This document shows, piece after piece, positions 11,201-22,030 of a stretch of DNA of 64,000 nt (positions are counted from its first letter, which is position 1; each line of letters opens with the position of its first letter). The translations under genes and the position numbers were made by a program. The notes beneath the pieces are model-generated. The model saw only the letters and a list, made by a program, of their open reading frames with translations, had not been told where the DNA came from and did not search any database. The stretch is from Rehmannia glutinosa. Its lineage: Eukaryota > Streptophyta > Magnoliopsida > Lamiales > Orobanchaceae. The stretch lies in contig JABTTQ020001487.1 in the NCBI GenBank assembly GCA_016081115.2, positions 496,001 to 560,000 on the forward strand, written 5' to 3'.

Positions 11201-14200
11201 ATGGCACCAACGTATAACTTTACCAAGTTGGGAAAACAAATCCACACCGGTTCGACCGTGGATTTCGATTTTAATGGTGGAGCAGGGTCCGACGACACCT
11301 CGGTGAAGAAAATCGCGGAGAAGTTAGAAACGCCAGGATCAAAACCGTTTCTAACACCGAGTATCCTATGACCTATGTGGAGGAGGTCGCACAATTCTAC
11401 GTGAATGCCGAGATTCACGATGAAGGAATCAAGTCATCTGCTCATGGGGAAGATGACTATCACCGCATGAGATTTGGTGAATATTGCTCACTACTAGCAG
11501 AAGGAGCAAATCCGAAATTAAGGAAGCCGATGTAAACTTGGCCGACGCATGGAAAGAAATAGCCAAGTCCGACGTTGTCGACAAAATAATATACACAAAG
11601 CAAACAAGAGATCGGCCAAGGAGGATTATCACAAATTGTTGGATATTGTTGCCAAGTGTATCGACATCAATTTGGCAGCTTTGACCAATCTGTCAAAGGC
11701 AAAATTGATTGTGATGGCTGCAATAATCGAAGAAAAGAAGATAAACCGGGCTGAGTTTATCTACGCAGCACTCTGCCGCTTAACGTGGGAACAAGTCCTT
11801 CAAAGAAGATGGGTCATTTGGAGGATCTCGGGATATGGCCTGGTGATTGGCCGGCTATCGAGGTGAAAGGAGTACCTCTTAGACATGGGAAGGCCTTCCA
11901 TGTTAACAAGAGGATGTTGAGCTAATCTCTCCGGTGCTCGAAGCGTCGTACGCCAAGAGAGTCGACACTGAGGGGGAATCGATTGACCGAAGACACAAAT
12001 GCTTCCTCTCCAACCAAGAAGAAAGTTGCCCCCGCACTGCTAAGAAGTCTTCACGCCCCGCAAAGAAAGAAAACCAAACATGCTCCCCGCCCGCAGCAGA
12101 GTCACCCGCCCGCAGCAGAGTCACCCGCCTGGGCAGCCGTGTATCACCGCCCCGCAGCTAGGGTCGAGAAGGACTCACAAATTCCTTCTCTCGATCGTCA
12201 AAAGGAGGAGAATCGACAAACCTAGACGGCCAGCCTCGTAAACAAACACAAGCACGCCCCACCGCCCAAGACTCAGAGGACACCGTCTCTCGAACCGTAA
12301 ATCCTCTCGGTACAAACTAAGAGACGAAGAAGACTTGTAAAGCAATCCGAACAGAGAAACCACTGAGTCACCTACTCGGCCTAGCACAAATAAGGAGACT
12401 ACCGAGAAGTAGAGTCTCCGGATGTAATTGATGAAACAGCCCAAGTCTGCCAAGGTGATCGCAGAGGCAACTCAAGACACACTGTAGCTCATACAACCGA
12501 AACTCAAGAAGAACCAGCCCAAGCAGATAGTGATGTAATGATCCTATCTCCACCTTACCCGACATCCAAAATCGTCTGCGTGAGTGGAGAAAATGGAAGT
12601 TTGAGCAAGTCAAGGAACAGTTCCAACGGCTGAATTCATAGAAGAAGAAGAGGAATCGCTAAATTTCCTCGATTATCATGTGCTCCCTCTAGATGAAGAC
12701 AATCGCATGAATATTCTCCGCAGATCTACAAGGACAAGGAGAGAGAAAAGCAAAGTCAAGAAGCCAAGCACGCGAAAAGGCAAGTATCCGCCTATCTCCC
12801 ACACCACGTAACACTTCCATCCTCTCCTTGATGTCTTCTCCGAAAGTGACGAGGAACTGAGAATGCACGCCACGTAAGAATTGCAGATGCAAAGAAGCAT
12901 TGCATGAATCAAGAATCCTTCACGAGCAAAGATCGATGGAGGGACCAGGAGAGTCCTCCGTAACACACGAAATCGATCCAATGGGAGTGGTTCAAAGAAA
13001 TAGCCACCGATGTTGCCGCTACCACTTCCCCACCACCTGGAAGAAGGCAATAAGGGAGATGGCGATGAAACCGGGCTAGTGGGGACCCCAACGAGCCAAC
13101 CCCTATTGAAGGTGTGCCACCACCGCCCCAACGGTTGAACCATCAATTGCAACAAATGGGAGTTTGGAGACGAGTAACCCCACTTCAAGTCACTCACCGG
13201 TGCGCCACCGAGGGGAAAACTCCTCCACCGTGCAGAAGGTCGGAGGATGCCGCAGATGACTCCACAAAGAATGTAGGAGGCGAAGCAAAGAACACTCAAA
13301 CACAAGAAGAACAAAGAAGTTGCCATCAACGAAGCTCGGACGCTTGAGACTGCTATCTCTGAGGTGCCAACCGCCTGCACTCAAGGCTAATGACGCCGCG
13401 ATGCAATCGAGGCACAGAAGGAATGTACTCGGGAGTTAACACTGGCGATGAAAGTGCAATCCATGGGGTTGAGACTCCAATGGATGCCATCGCCGAAGAC
13501 CCTAAGACAGTGACACGCCGAAAGGGAGGACCATGCCTCGCAGCCAGAGAGAGACTGGAGGAAATGAAGGCCCACGGGAGGTTGAGACTTCCGGGGTAAA
13601 GAGGTCAAGTAGAGAACATCCCTCCCGCAACCATCGATCCATCCGAAAAGGAGATCGCACTTCATGATTCCCAGGACAACCCCGATGTCACCTTTCTCGG
13701 GATCAAAAGGCGAAGAAGAAGTTCGAGTCAACCCCCATGACAAATCCAAAAGACTCACTGCGGATGTTCCTGCACGAGCAAGTTCGATCCCAAGACTACT
13801 CGTCGACCTTTAATTTTGATGATGAGCCACCAATGGAAATCTCATCATCGTCCGATGACGCTTCGATAAGGCCGAGGACCGTCTACTCAAAAGGAGAAAT
13901 CACCGAGACCAACGGTTGTTAAGACAATTGAGGCTCAAGAAGTTTTAGCCCATCGCACCACAAAACCCACCAACCAAACGACCACGCGCTCCGCTCCTCA
14001 AGCTATGGATCGATTCCCAAAAGAACTTCACGCCCACCGCTTATCATCGAACAAATCCCGGATGGCGGTGATGAATCCTTTGAGGAATCTTTCCCTTTCT
14101 CACCGGAGATACGTAACTCCACGAAGAGTCGAGAAAATGAGCAAGCACGCTATCACGCATCAGCTCCTGCTTTTTCACTCGGGCACCATTGTTCCAACCG

Positions 14201-15740
14201 ATTTCGATTTTCGACGTTTGTATGGCCATCACCGCAATGAAGAATCACCAAGTACACGAAGTGTTCAAGGCACTCTTTTTGAAGTTGAAAAGATGGAGAG
14301 GCATCAGCCTCCTTGGATATGCGCTGGACAACAGAGATGCCAACCTTACGGTACCGACTTGAGAGGCATCACAGTCGAGGATAAGGGAATGGTGGCAACA
14401 AAGAAGAATCAATGCGTGTGGAACAGTGAGATACTTCGACAATTATTCAACAAGTCTTTGGTGTGGAGAGTCGAAAATGTTGATGCGAAAAACGAAGTCG
14501 CGGGAACACATTGAACATATGCACGAAGCTCACACCGCCGAGATCAAGTCGCACGTGAGCAGAATGCAAATGATATACTGGCGTTTGGAAGAACACATGA
14601 CAAGAAAATTCAGCCTTCTCATGGCTGAGATGAAGTCGATTTTGAGAATCCAACGCTACTACTCGGCCTCAATTCGTGCGGCAAAGATACAACGCAATGC
14701 AGACTTGAAGCAAAATTCAACCATCAAGACTCGACTTCATGCTTGCCAAAGATGTTCCCTCGGGGTTCCTCTATCCTTTGATGATGCCAAAAAGGGGGAA
14801 GAGGAATACCTTAAAGCAAAGAAAATCAAGTGAAAAGAAAGGAGCAATGACAAGGAACAAATTGAGAAGGAAAATCACCGAGGAAATTTTGAAATCAAGA
14901 AAGGAAAATCACGAGGGGGAAGGATCAAAGAATATGACCTTGATGATTGCACAAACCCCCAACAGGTCCTCACGGTGACATTATAAGCAAAGAAACTCCC
15001 AGTGACTCGCCACTCCAACACACTGTATCCATGGCCGAGAAGAGAAAAGAAATTGAAGCGAGGGATGAAGGAAGTGGAAGGAAGAATGGATGCCAGGGTG
15101 ATGAACATTTTGAAAGAACACGGAGGCATTCCGGTTTGACAGAGACACGTATGCCATCTCGTATGTCGGGACAGAGCAAGATCGTTGATTTAATTCAAAA
15201 CGCTCGAATCAAGGCTATTTTGCAAATATGTCCTTGGCTCAAGCTTGGGACCAGATCTTGGGAAAAGGGTCTCACATTATGTGAAGAAGTCGACAGACGC
15301 CAGACAACCGGATCGCTCTCTGCTGGTCACTCCGCCGGGCACTCACCGAGTTTGGAAAGACAAAGATACGCCCGCAGGTAGAGGTAGAGGGAAAATGATG
15401 GAGGAAGAAGCTTTGCACCAGGCCTCTCGCCCAAGAATATTGAATACGTAGATCCAGGAAAGAAAGGAGGGATCTCACTGGGCCGGGCTTGACCATGTGG
15501 CGAACTTGCAAGTGGCTAAAACCAACGCCGAGTATGCAAAAAGGATAGAAGAAGAAAACAAGAGACAAACTCGGCTATGGCGGGAGAGACGGGGAAAGAA
15601 TAAGTAAAGATGAAGCTGCCAGGAAGGCATATGAGAAGAAAAAGAAGGCGGTGATGACGAGAAGAAGATAAGAAGAGAAGAAGATGCCGATCAAGATGAA
15701 AGAAGGAGACGAAGGAGATGAAGTGTTCTTTGTCGTCCAA
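11201..15740 (+). pseudogene. E1 Sirevirus env-like ORF region, broken
   Basis: The likely start is ATG 11201 (MAPTYNFTKLGKQIHTGSTV), after the spacer. A segment near 11780-11930 reads GYGLVIGRLS, matching GYGLVIGRMMEVKGVPLRHG in the E2 copies. Central parts are acidic and Pro/Ser-rich. The C-terminal third is coiled-coil and basic (Lys/Arg/Glu repeats near 15540-15710). Position between RNase H and the 3' LTR, length and composition fit the env-like ORF of Sireviruses, whose role is unproven. Frames are broken throughout. A polypurine-like tract lies inside it at 14783-14800. Confidence 0.65.
14783..14800 (+). other. Internal polypurine-like tract inside the env-like ORF
   Basis: GATGCCAAAAAGGGGGAA resembles the E1 3' polypurine tract (CATCAAAAAGGGGGAAAT) just before the LTR. 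The same tract lies at the equivalent place in both E2 units (about 28117 and 33269) and in E5 (about 40505). Multiple polypurine tracts are a known trait of Sireviruses. Confidence 0.6.
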
Positions 15741-15960
15741 CCCTTCGTGTATTTTATATGCAAATACATACGATGTAAGTCTTCTCGTAATAATGCAAAA
15801 TTTTTTTACATACTCGATACACCTTGTAAACTTGATTGTGTTAAGTACAAGAATGATATGATCAATAAAAAGATTGATTATGCGCATACATTCTATGTCA
15901 ATACACTATTTGTATGTATCCGTGTTATTTGCATCTTTGTATGATTTAAGTTTTGGCATC

Positions 15961-15977
15961 ATCAAAAAGGGGGAAAT
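15961..15977 (+). other. E1 3' polypurine tract
   Basis: ATCAAAAAGGGGGAAAT directly precedes the 3' LTR. Such a tract resists RNase H and primes plus-strand DNA. Confidence 0.9.
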
Positions 15978-17514
15978 TGTTAGGAATTCTATTGTTTAGA
16001 TTTTGATGAATGCCATGTAAAACTTAGAATAGAAAGTTGGTTCCCAATTCTTGCTTTGAAATGTATTGTAACAATTAGAGTGGCCAAAAGCCGAGTTAAG
16101 TCGCCTACGCTCCAACTTGCAAGAAGACAATCAAGGCTTGAAGGAAAACTCACGTGAGGGTGAGTACAACAAAGAAGAGCATGACAGAACTCGATCAAGA
16201 AGCGGTGAGATGCGGTGAGTGGAACATCGTCAAGTCAACTCAAGAGAAGCCAAGTCTCAAGTCAAGTGTGAAGAGTCATCCAATGATTGGAAGTCGACTC
16301 TAAGTCACCTGGGGGAAAGCGAGGAAATGCAGTCAAGTCGAGATAATCGTAAAAGAACCGTTGTACGTAAATCAAGAGATTTACTTAAACAAGTAATATC
16401 TCCATACTACCTTTCTTGGAGTGCTCGGTCCCCGAAGCGTGCAAAAGAAATGAACCAATGGGAAGCACTACACCGTGTCGAACTCGAAAAGGTGATAAAA
16501 CATTTCATACGAGGAAATGGCAATTCCAAGAATCGCACACCAACGATGCAAAGTGATTTTCAAAAATGAGCCTATCTCTTCAACGGGCAAATTTTTGAAA
16601 GTTCACTATAAAAGGCCGAGGAGTTTGATTGAGAAGAACTATGCGTGGATGAATGACACACGTGAGATATACAAGCTTATCAATAATGAAACAATCTCAA
16701 TCCTCAAGCCTACATCTCAAGTACATCAATCCAACACTTACCCGTGAAGGAAAGAGAACTTCAATCAGTTGAAGAGGGAAAATATTGAAAACAAGGGGTC
16801 TACATTCCAAGAAGGATTGTAGAAAGGTTCAAGGTGAACCAAGTCTTAAGCTTTTGGAGGGCTTCGTGATCAAATCCAAAGTGCTTGAGCAAGTGAGTCG
16901 TAGTAGCAAGGCAATTTGCCCTGTGAAGAAGTGTTCGAGTCGTCACGAGAAGCCAGGTGAGTGATCAAGGCGTCTCTGATCGAGTCCCAAAGGATCAAGT
17001 CATTTTGTTGTGATCAAGACTTGTATTTTTATTACCACTTTGTAAACCGATCATTACTTAGTGGATTCCTCCAGGAGTTGGAGAAGAGAGGAGTAGAAGA
17101 ATTACCCCATCTTGAACCTCTATAAAAACTTTCTTGTGTCATTTACATTTCAACATTTAAATTTCGCACTTTTAATTGCTTATATCTCACGATAAATTTG
17201 CTATCCATTTGATAATCTATAAGTACTAAATCAAATTTGTAAAAACTTGCTTAATCAAACTTAAGGGTGTTAAGTCTTCCGCAATAAAAAAACAAAACCC
17301 ACAATTTGAGTCAAATTATAGTCATTTGTGTGAGTTACTCTTTACTCAATTTGAGTCTGTTGAGAGATTAACTCTCTTGAGGGACTAATTCGATGTCCAC
17401 CAAGGACACGGTGTGTAGAACTCAGAGATTTAAAAGGCCTAAATCGAAAATTTGGTAAGGTTTATTCAACCCCCCCCCTTCTAAACCTTACACTTACACC
17501 CCTTGGGACCTACA
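15978..17514 (+). repeat. E1 3' LTR
   Basis: It begins TGTTAGGAATTC and ends GGACCTACA, 1537 bp, matching the 5' LTR (1533 bp). The target duplication TAATG follows. Differences from the 5' LTR are mostly short block replacements and homopolymer changes (for example eight or nine C near 17470). Confidence 0.95.
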
Positions 17515-17519
17515 TAATG
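17515..17519. repeat. Target-site duplication of E1 (right copy, TAATG)
   Basis: This is identical to 3462-3466 and marks the right edge of the E1 insertion. Confidence 0.95.
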
Positions 17520-18651
17520 TAATAAATTCTTGGGAGAAAAGTTATTTATTTGCTTGGCATGTGTTAAGAAAATTGGGTATTTGAGCATGTTGCGAAAAAT
17601 AAGCCTGTGAGCTATTGTGCCTTAAACTGTTTTATATTATGTAGACTTATGTTTTCTTGAGTATGTCATTCATGATTGATAGAACTCTAGAACTTGCTCT
17701 GGTATCTTCACTAAAGTCATGTGTATGTGCAATTTTTGAAAATGATCTAAGACCATCTTTGTTTAGCCTACTTAGCCTAAAAAGCCTACTTATGAACTCA
17801 TGATTCCCTAGTTAGCCAAGTTTGAGCCAAAACTATTATTCTGAGCCACATTGATCTTTAAAATTTACATGTTTTTAATCCCTACAAATTCTTGAGCTTA
17901 TAGAAAATGAATAAGTTTGGGGGAGATGTGGTGAAAAATTTATGAAAAAAGAGGAATTTGGCAAAAAAATGAGAGATGAGCAGTATCTAGGTAAATGGAA
18001 AAAATACATTAAGCTCGAAAAAGAAATAAATATCTCTGAAAAAGAAGAGAAAAATCGAGCAAAAGAAAATTCTGAAAAAAAAAGAGAGAGATTGAGGCTA
18101 TTAAAAAAAAGGCCTAAGAATGAAAAAAGAGAAATAAGGGTGGAATTGAGTTGAAAAAGAAAACTGATATTATACTAAAATTAGGTTGGTGAATTGCAAG
18201 TCTGTATGCTTAAATTCTATTTGCTCAAGTCATGTCACTTAATCCAAATTTCCCTACCCTTATCAAAGAGCCTACATTACAACCTAATAAAAGTCTTTTT
18301 TGATTCTTAGATTGTGCACACAAAAGTGGTAGAGATGTTAGACGATTTACAAGCTCATGGTAGTTCTACAATCACTGAATAGAATTTGAGCGTAAACACA
18401 ATCCATACACTTCTGAAAGTCGAGTGATACACTATCTTCTTGTGAGTCGCGATGTTGAATACCCAAAAGAGTATTAATGATGCCGATTTTATGAATAATT
18501 GATCTCTTGATAATGAAGTACATGTTTTTCTTGAGTATCGAGTCGAGTGTTGTTTAATGTTTATAGACTCTTGGGTGTTCTTTCGTTTTTTCCTCATAAT
18601 ATTTTTCTAAATTTGCTCGAGGACGAGAAATGCTTTAAGTTTGGAGGATTT
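17515..18651 (+). other. Athila 3' tail, continuing after E1
   Basis: This is the continuation of the Athila noncoding tail from 3466. It carries AAGTTTGGGGGAG (about 17912-17924), an A/G-rich stretch that is open for 70 codons only because of its composition, and the phrase GAGCCTACATTACAACC (about 18268). Just before the LTR comes CTCGAGGACGAG then AAGTTTGGAGG (about 18617-18647), the pre-LTR polypurine tract usual for Athila. No protein is supported. Confidence 0.65.
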
Positions 18652-18889
18652 TGATGTGTGTAAAATATACATGCATTTTAAGGCTTAAAATGATATATAA
18701 TTGATACATTAACACGCATATTTACTATATTTTTACTTGGTTTCCTTTAAAGGTCATGATACTGCGTATTCTTATAATTCTTGCAGGAAACGTAGCTTAA
18801 AATGAAGATATATCTGTAGGGATGCCCGGACAAAATTTTGCCGAATGCAAAGAGAAGATCAAAACGACGAAAAAAAGGAACAAAAACAG

Positions 18890-19140
18890 CCCCACACGGT
18901 CATACCGTGTAGGCTCACACGGCCGTGTGGACTTGTGTTGGGAAAATGGCACGAGTGTGGGAAGAAAGGAATAAAACAGAGGTCGGAGCAGGTCCACACC
19001 GTGTGACATCACACGCCCGTGTGGACTTGGATTCCAACCGCACCACCAAACCGTGCAACATGCCTTCACGTGCGACAAAGGGCTAAGCCCCATGCCACAC
19101 GCCGGTGTAGACCCATACGGCCAGGCCGTGTGGGACTCTA
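18890..19140. repeat. CACACGG/CCGTGTG palindrome cluster in the Athila LTR
   Basis: Repeated words such as CACACGGCCGTGTGG, ATCACACGCCCGTGTGG and GGCCAGGCCGTGTGGG form short hairpins upstream of the TATA box at 19202. The same word family lies upstream of the internal TATA at 1661. Confidence 0.75.
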
Positions 19141-19200
19141 TTTGAGCGCATTTTTGAAGTTCTTTTCCCAATACAACTCTACAAGTGATCTCTCCAAGCA

Positions 19201-19210
19201 TCTATAAAAG
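19201..19210 (+). promoter_or_regulatory. Athila LTR TATA box
   Basis: TCTATAAAAG sits about 60 bp downstream of the palindrome cluster. Transcription of the element would start roughly 30 bp further on. This is the U3/R boundary region. Confidence 0.6.
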
Positions 19211-20175
19211 GGGACCAAGTCTTGCACGAAAAATCATCACTCTCGACATAGAAAACACATCAAATAACACATGAACGAAGGAATCGAAGAGCTTCTGAGA
19301 GAAAAAGGCTAGGTCGCGAAGAACACCACAAGGCTTTTGCATCTAAGGAGCATAAGAGCTTCGAGGGCTTCGAAGGGGAATCCATCCTGACAAGAAGGGG
19401 TTTTCTTTCAATGTCTAAGAACTCTTGTTTGTGCTTATATGATGTTATAATGTTGATTCGGATTTGTCTATGAGTTTGTAATCAATGTTTGGCATATTTT
19501 TCGGATCATAGGGGCATAATCGAAACTGTGGATTTGTATTAAATATGATTACTTATTTTCTTAATTAATTCATGCGTTCTATTTTATGAATTCAAGTGCT
19601 TATTTATAATTGCTTTTTATCTGATCAATAATTTGCATGTCATACTTCTAGTCCATAATCCGGGAGGTGAGTTCTAGTAAGAAGAAAATCGAATTCAGAC
19701 ATGAACATGTGTCACATGCGTGTTTGTGGGTAGTTATTCAATTCACAAATCTTTTTGGAGTTATTAATGATTGTAACGATCCGAGAGGACTACAATTGTT
19801 CTTAATCAACTGTTTACGCACCACCCGGGAGGGGTAGTAAATGATATTAGAAATTTGAACCCATAGAAATGAATGAATTGGTTCTTAAAACTTTATTCGC
19901 ATTTAATATTGAAGAAGCATGTTGAGATTATGTGCCTAAGGTTGCTCCTAGAGATGTTGAAAATACTTGTGGGCTTCACAAATTTATTTTAGTTATTTTC
20001 TTTATTTTCAATTTTTAGGATTAAATAAACTCAAATTTTTGGTTGCTTCAATAAAATTGGAATACGATGTTATTATAGCCTAAGTGTTTCGAGATTCAAT
20101 CACTGAGGAATACGACATTGCTTGCCATTATCCTATAAACTACATTGTACACTTGCAGTTGTATGAACCAAAACA

Positions 20176-20192
20176 ATTTTTTGGCGAACAAG
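20176..20192 (+). other. PBS-like sequence and abrupt junction
   Basis: ATTTTTTGGCGAACAAG follows the LTR. TTTTGGCG matches the start of the Athila PBS, but the usual CCGTTGCC continuation is missing. The sequence then passes into a Sirevirus LTR fragment. If this is a PBS, the LTR here is followed by a second internal region, which would imply tandem Athila elements joined by a shared LTR. Weakly supported. Confidence 0.35.
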
Positions 20193-20377
20193 AAGACAGT
20201 TGTGTGATCAAGGCTGTCTCTAGACTGAAGAACTTCTTTATAACCTGATTTGTTACCCCATCTTCCAGGAGTTGGAGAAGAGTGGATTAGAGGAATTACC
20301 CCATCATCGAACCACTATAAAATTTGCTTGTGTCATTTATTTTCTTGCATATTTTTACATATGATGATAAGTTATAT
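20193..20377 (+). repeat. Sirevirus LTR fragment, forward, left of the inversion
   Basis: The sequence matches the 3' half of Sirevirus LTRs, most closely the E5 LTR. Shared words include GTGTGATCAA, CCAGGAGTTGGAGAAGAG and TCGAACCACTATAAAATT (compare about 42420-42550). It breaks off at about 20377, exactly where the inverted copia segment starts. The missing remainder of the same LTR lies inverted at 21711-22030. Confidence 0.8.
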
Positions 20378-20379
20378 TG

Positions 20380-21700
20380 CTATTTAAGCCCTTCAACTAA
20401 TAAAATATTACAAAGAGAGAAAGAAGAGTTACCAATTTTCCCATTTCCAAGAATTATTCCCTTGCCATTCCCGAAAATAACCATGCCTTCTTCTTGGAGC
20501 TTGATGTTAGTAAAAAGTTCTCTCCTTCCGGTCATGTGGCGTGAACACCCGCTGTCCACGAGCCATTTTGAATCTTCTGAAATGGTTACAGCCCCTAGCA
20601 CCTACAAATAAATCATTTTTAGGTACCCTATAACTTTGTGGTCCATGGGGTTAGTTTTGAGAACTTTGGATCTCCAAAAATGACTAAAGCTATTTTTCAA
20701 TTTATAATCATTTGCATAGTGTCCATTTTTACCACAATAAAAACAAGTAATAAAATTAGGACTACTAGCACGTATGAAAGTCAGACCTTGGTCATTTTTC
20801 TTAGAAGTATTTTGGAAAGGTTTATAACCAAGTCCTAGTTTTGAATGCTCACTTCTTTGTGCATCAAGAATTTTTGTAACTTTATCCGTACTTAAATTAA
20901 AAAGATGCACATCCTTTTTCAAATTTTCAATTTCTTTCGTGAGCATTTGTTTTTCGGAATCAAGAGTGTGAACTTTTGCAAGAGTAATAGCATGAGCATG
21001 ATCAAGTGATTCATAAAATGTAAATAATTTATCCTTTTCTAATTTAAGCTCTTTATACTCCTTTTTCAAAGTCTTGTATTTAACAATCATATTTTGAAAC
21101 TCATTTTGCAATTCATCATAATCACATTGCAATTGGTCAATTAAAGAAGAATATGAAGAATTAGAGCGTATCTCGTTGTTTTCATCATCTACGGCCATGA
21201 CATCATGTTCGGCTTCTTCTTCCTCATCGGATGTGGCAAGGCGCTCATCCCATGTTTTTGCTTCCGCATTTAGAGCTTTCTTCTTGGGAAAAGGCTTTTT
21301 CTTCTTTTGCTCTTCCTCCGCTAATTCGGGAAATCGGTTATGTAGTGCATGGGTTTCCCGCAATTTAAACATAAGTTGTCTCTTGACTTCCTTGCCTTAC
21401 TTTTATTTACAAACTTGGCAAATTTCAGGATAGGAGCGGTCGTCTACTCATCATCTTCATCACTAGCATTATATGAATTATTTGAAGAAGATGCAAGACC
21501 TTTAGGAATAATTTGCATACCCGATTCAGAGGTGGATGGTTTGGAATTTTCCTCTCATTAAGATATACTTCGTAGATGAGAAGATTTCTGATAAGCTTGT
21601 CAAACTTGAGAGTTTTGAGATTTTGAGCTTCTATGATTGCTGTCACCTTTTCGGATCATGAATCGGGGAGAGCATTTAAGACCTTAGTGACTTTGTATTA
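20380..21700 (-). pseudogene. E3 copia gag and protease (inverted)
   Basis: Read on the minus strand, the order is gag, zinc knuckle, protease. Gag pieces include KVTAIIEAQNLKTLKFDKL near 21640 and a long open piece (21372-20602, 256 codons) with an acidic and coiled-coil middle and the knuckle CFYCGKNGHYANDY (near 20730). The protease motif LVDSGCSRHMTG lies near 20540, and the frame ends at ILLVEGLK, next to the inversion breakpoint. The gag N-terminus, PBS and 5' LTR of E3 are missing. A stop and frameshift near 21400-21660 break gag. Confidence 0.85.
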
Positions 21701-21710
21701 TTCGGATATT

Positions 21711-22030
21711 GTAGGTCCCAAGGGGTATGGTGTAAGGTTTAGAAGGGGGGTTGAATAAACCTTACCAAATTTTCACTTTTTAGTGCTTTTAAAAATCTCA
21801 ACAGAGTTGACTCAAATCAGCTAAGTCTTTGGGGGACAGTTAGGTTGGCTTACTTCATCTACGTTACCCACTCAACAAACTCGACTGAGTTGTTGATAGT
21901 ATAACTTTGCTGTGTCAGCTAACACTTAACTTTTTAGTTGATTTGGTTTTTATACAGCGGAAGACTTAACACCCTATGTTAATTTTAAGCATGTTTTTAA
22001 CACTTGTTTTTAGCACTTGTTATTATCAGT
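21711..22030 (-). repeat. Sirevirus LTR 3' end, inverted
   Basis: On the minus strand this ends GGACCTACA like the other Sirevirus LTRs and holds the GGTTTATTCAACCCCCC stretch. Near 22015-22028 it carries TTATTATCAGTTG, the complement of CAACTGATAATAA in the E5 LTR (about 42615-42627). Together with 20193-20377 it makes about 500 bp of one LTR split by the inversion. Confidence 0.8.

Larger units (their letters stand above)
3467..17514 (+). mobile_element. E1: complete Sirevirus-like Ty1/copia element inserted in the Athila element
   Basis: The 14.05-kb element is bounded by two direct LTRs (3467-4999 and 15978-17514, both TG...CA). It is flanked by the 5-bp duplication TAATG. Order: LTR, tRNA-Met type PBS, gag with zinc knuckle, protease, integrase, RT, RNase H, a long env-like ORF region, polypurine tract, LTR. 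The copia order (integrase before RT), the large size, the env-like ORF and the CCAAAAAGGGGGA tracts fit the Sirevirus lineage. All reading frames carry stops and frameshifts, so the copy is not autonomous as read here. The insertion point falls in the Athila 3' noncoding region. Confidence 0.93.
18652..20175 (+). repeat. Athila LTR
   Basis: The LTR begins TGATGTGTGTAAAATATAC directly after the polypurine tract and is taken to end at ACCAAAACA (20175), giving about 1.52 kb. It contains the CACACGG palindrome cluster (18890-19140), a TATA box at 19202 and a long AT-rich R/U5 part. The start is well supported by the tail motifs. The end is less certain, because no second copy is in the window; it is placed just before a TTTTGGCG sequence like an Athila PBS. 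Confidence 0.65.
20378..22030 (-). other. 1.65-kb inverted segment inside copia element E3
   Basis: The left edge joins a forward LTR fragment to minus-strand copia protease, and the right edge joins the minus-strand remainder of that LTR to plus-strand copia pre-integrase. Turning the segment round restores both an uninterrupted LTR end (CAACTGATAATAA...) and an uninterrupted protease-to-pre-integrase reading (VEGLK then NLISVSQLC). The breakpoints carry the inverted match TCAACT/AGTTGA. This is therefore a simple inversion; nothing else is needed to explain the arrangement. Confidence 0.85.

Noticed and set aside
17942..18154. Lysine/glutamate-rich 70-codon ORF
   Set aside because: It is a purine-rich stretch of the Athila noncoding tail; the open frame comes from base composition.
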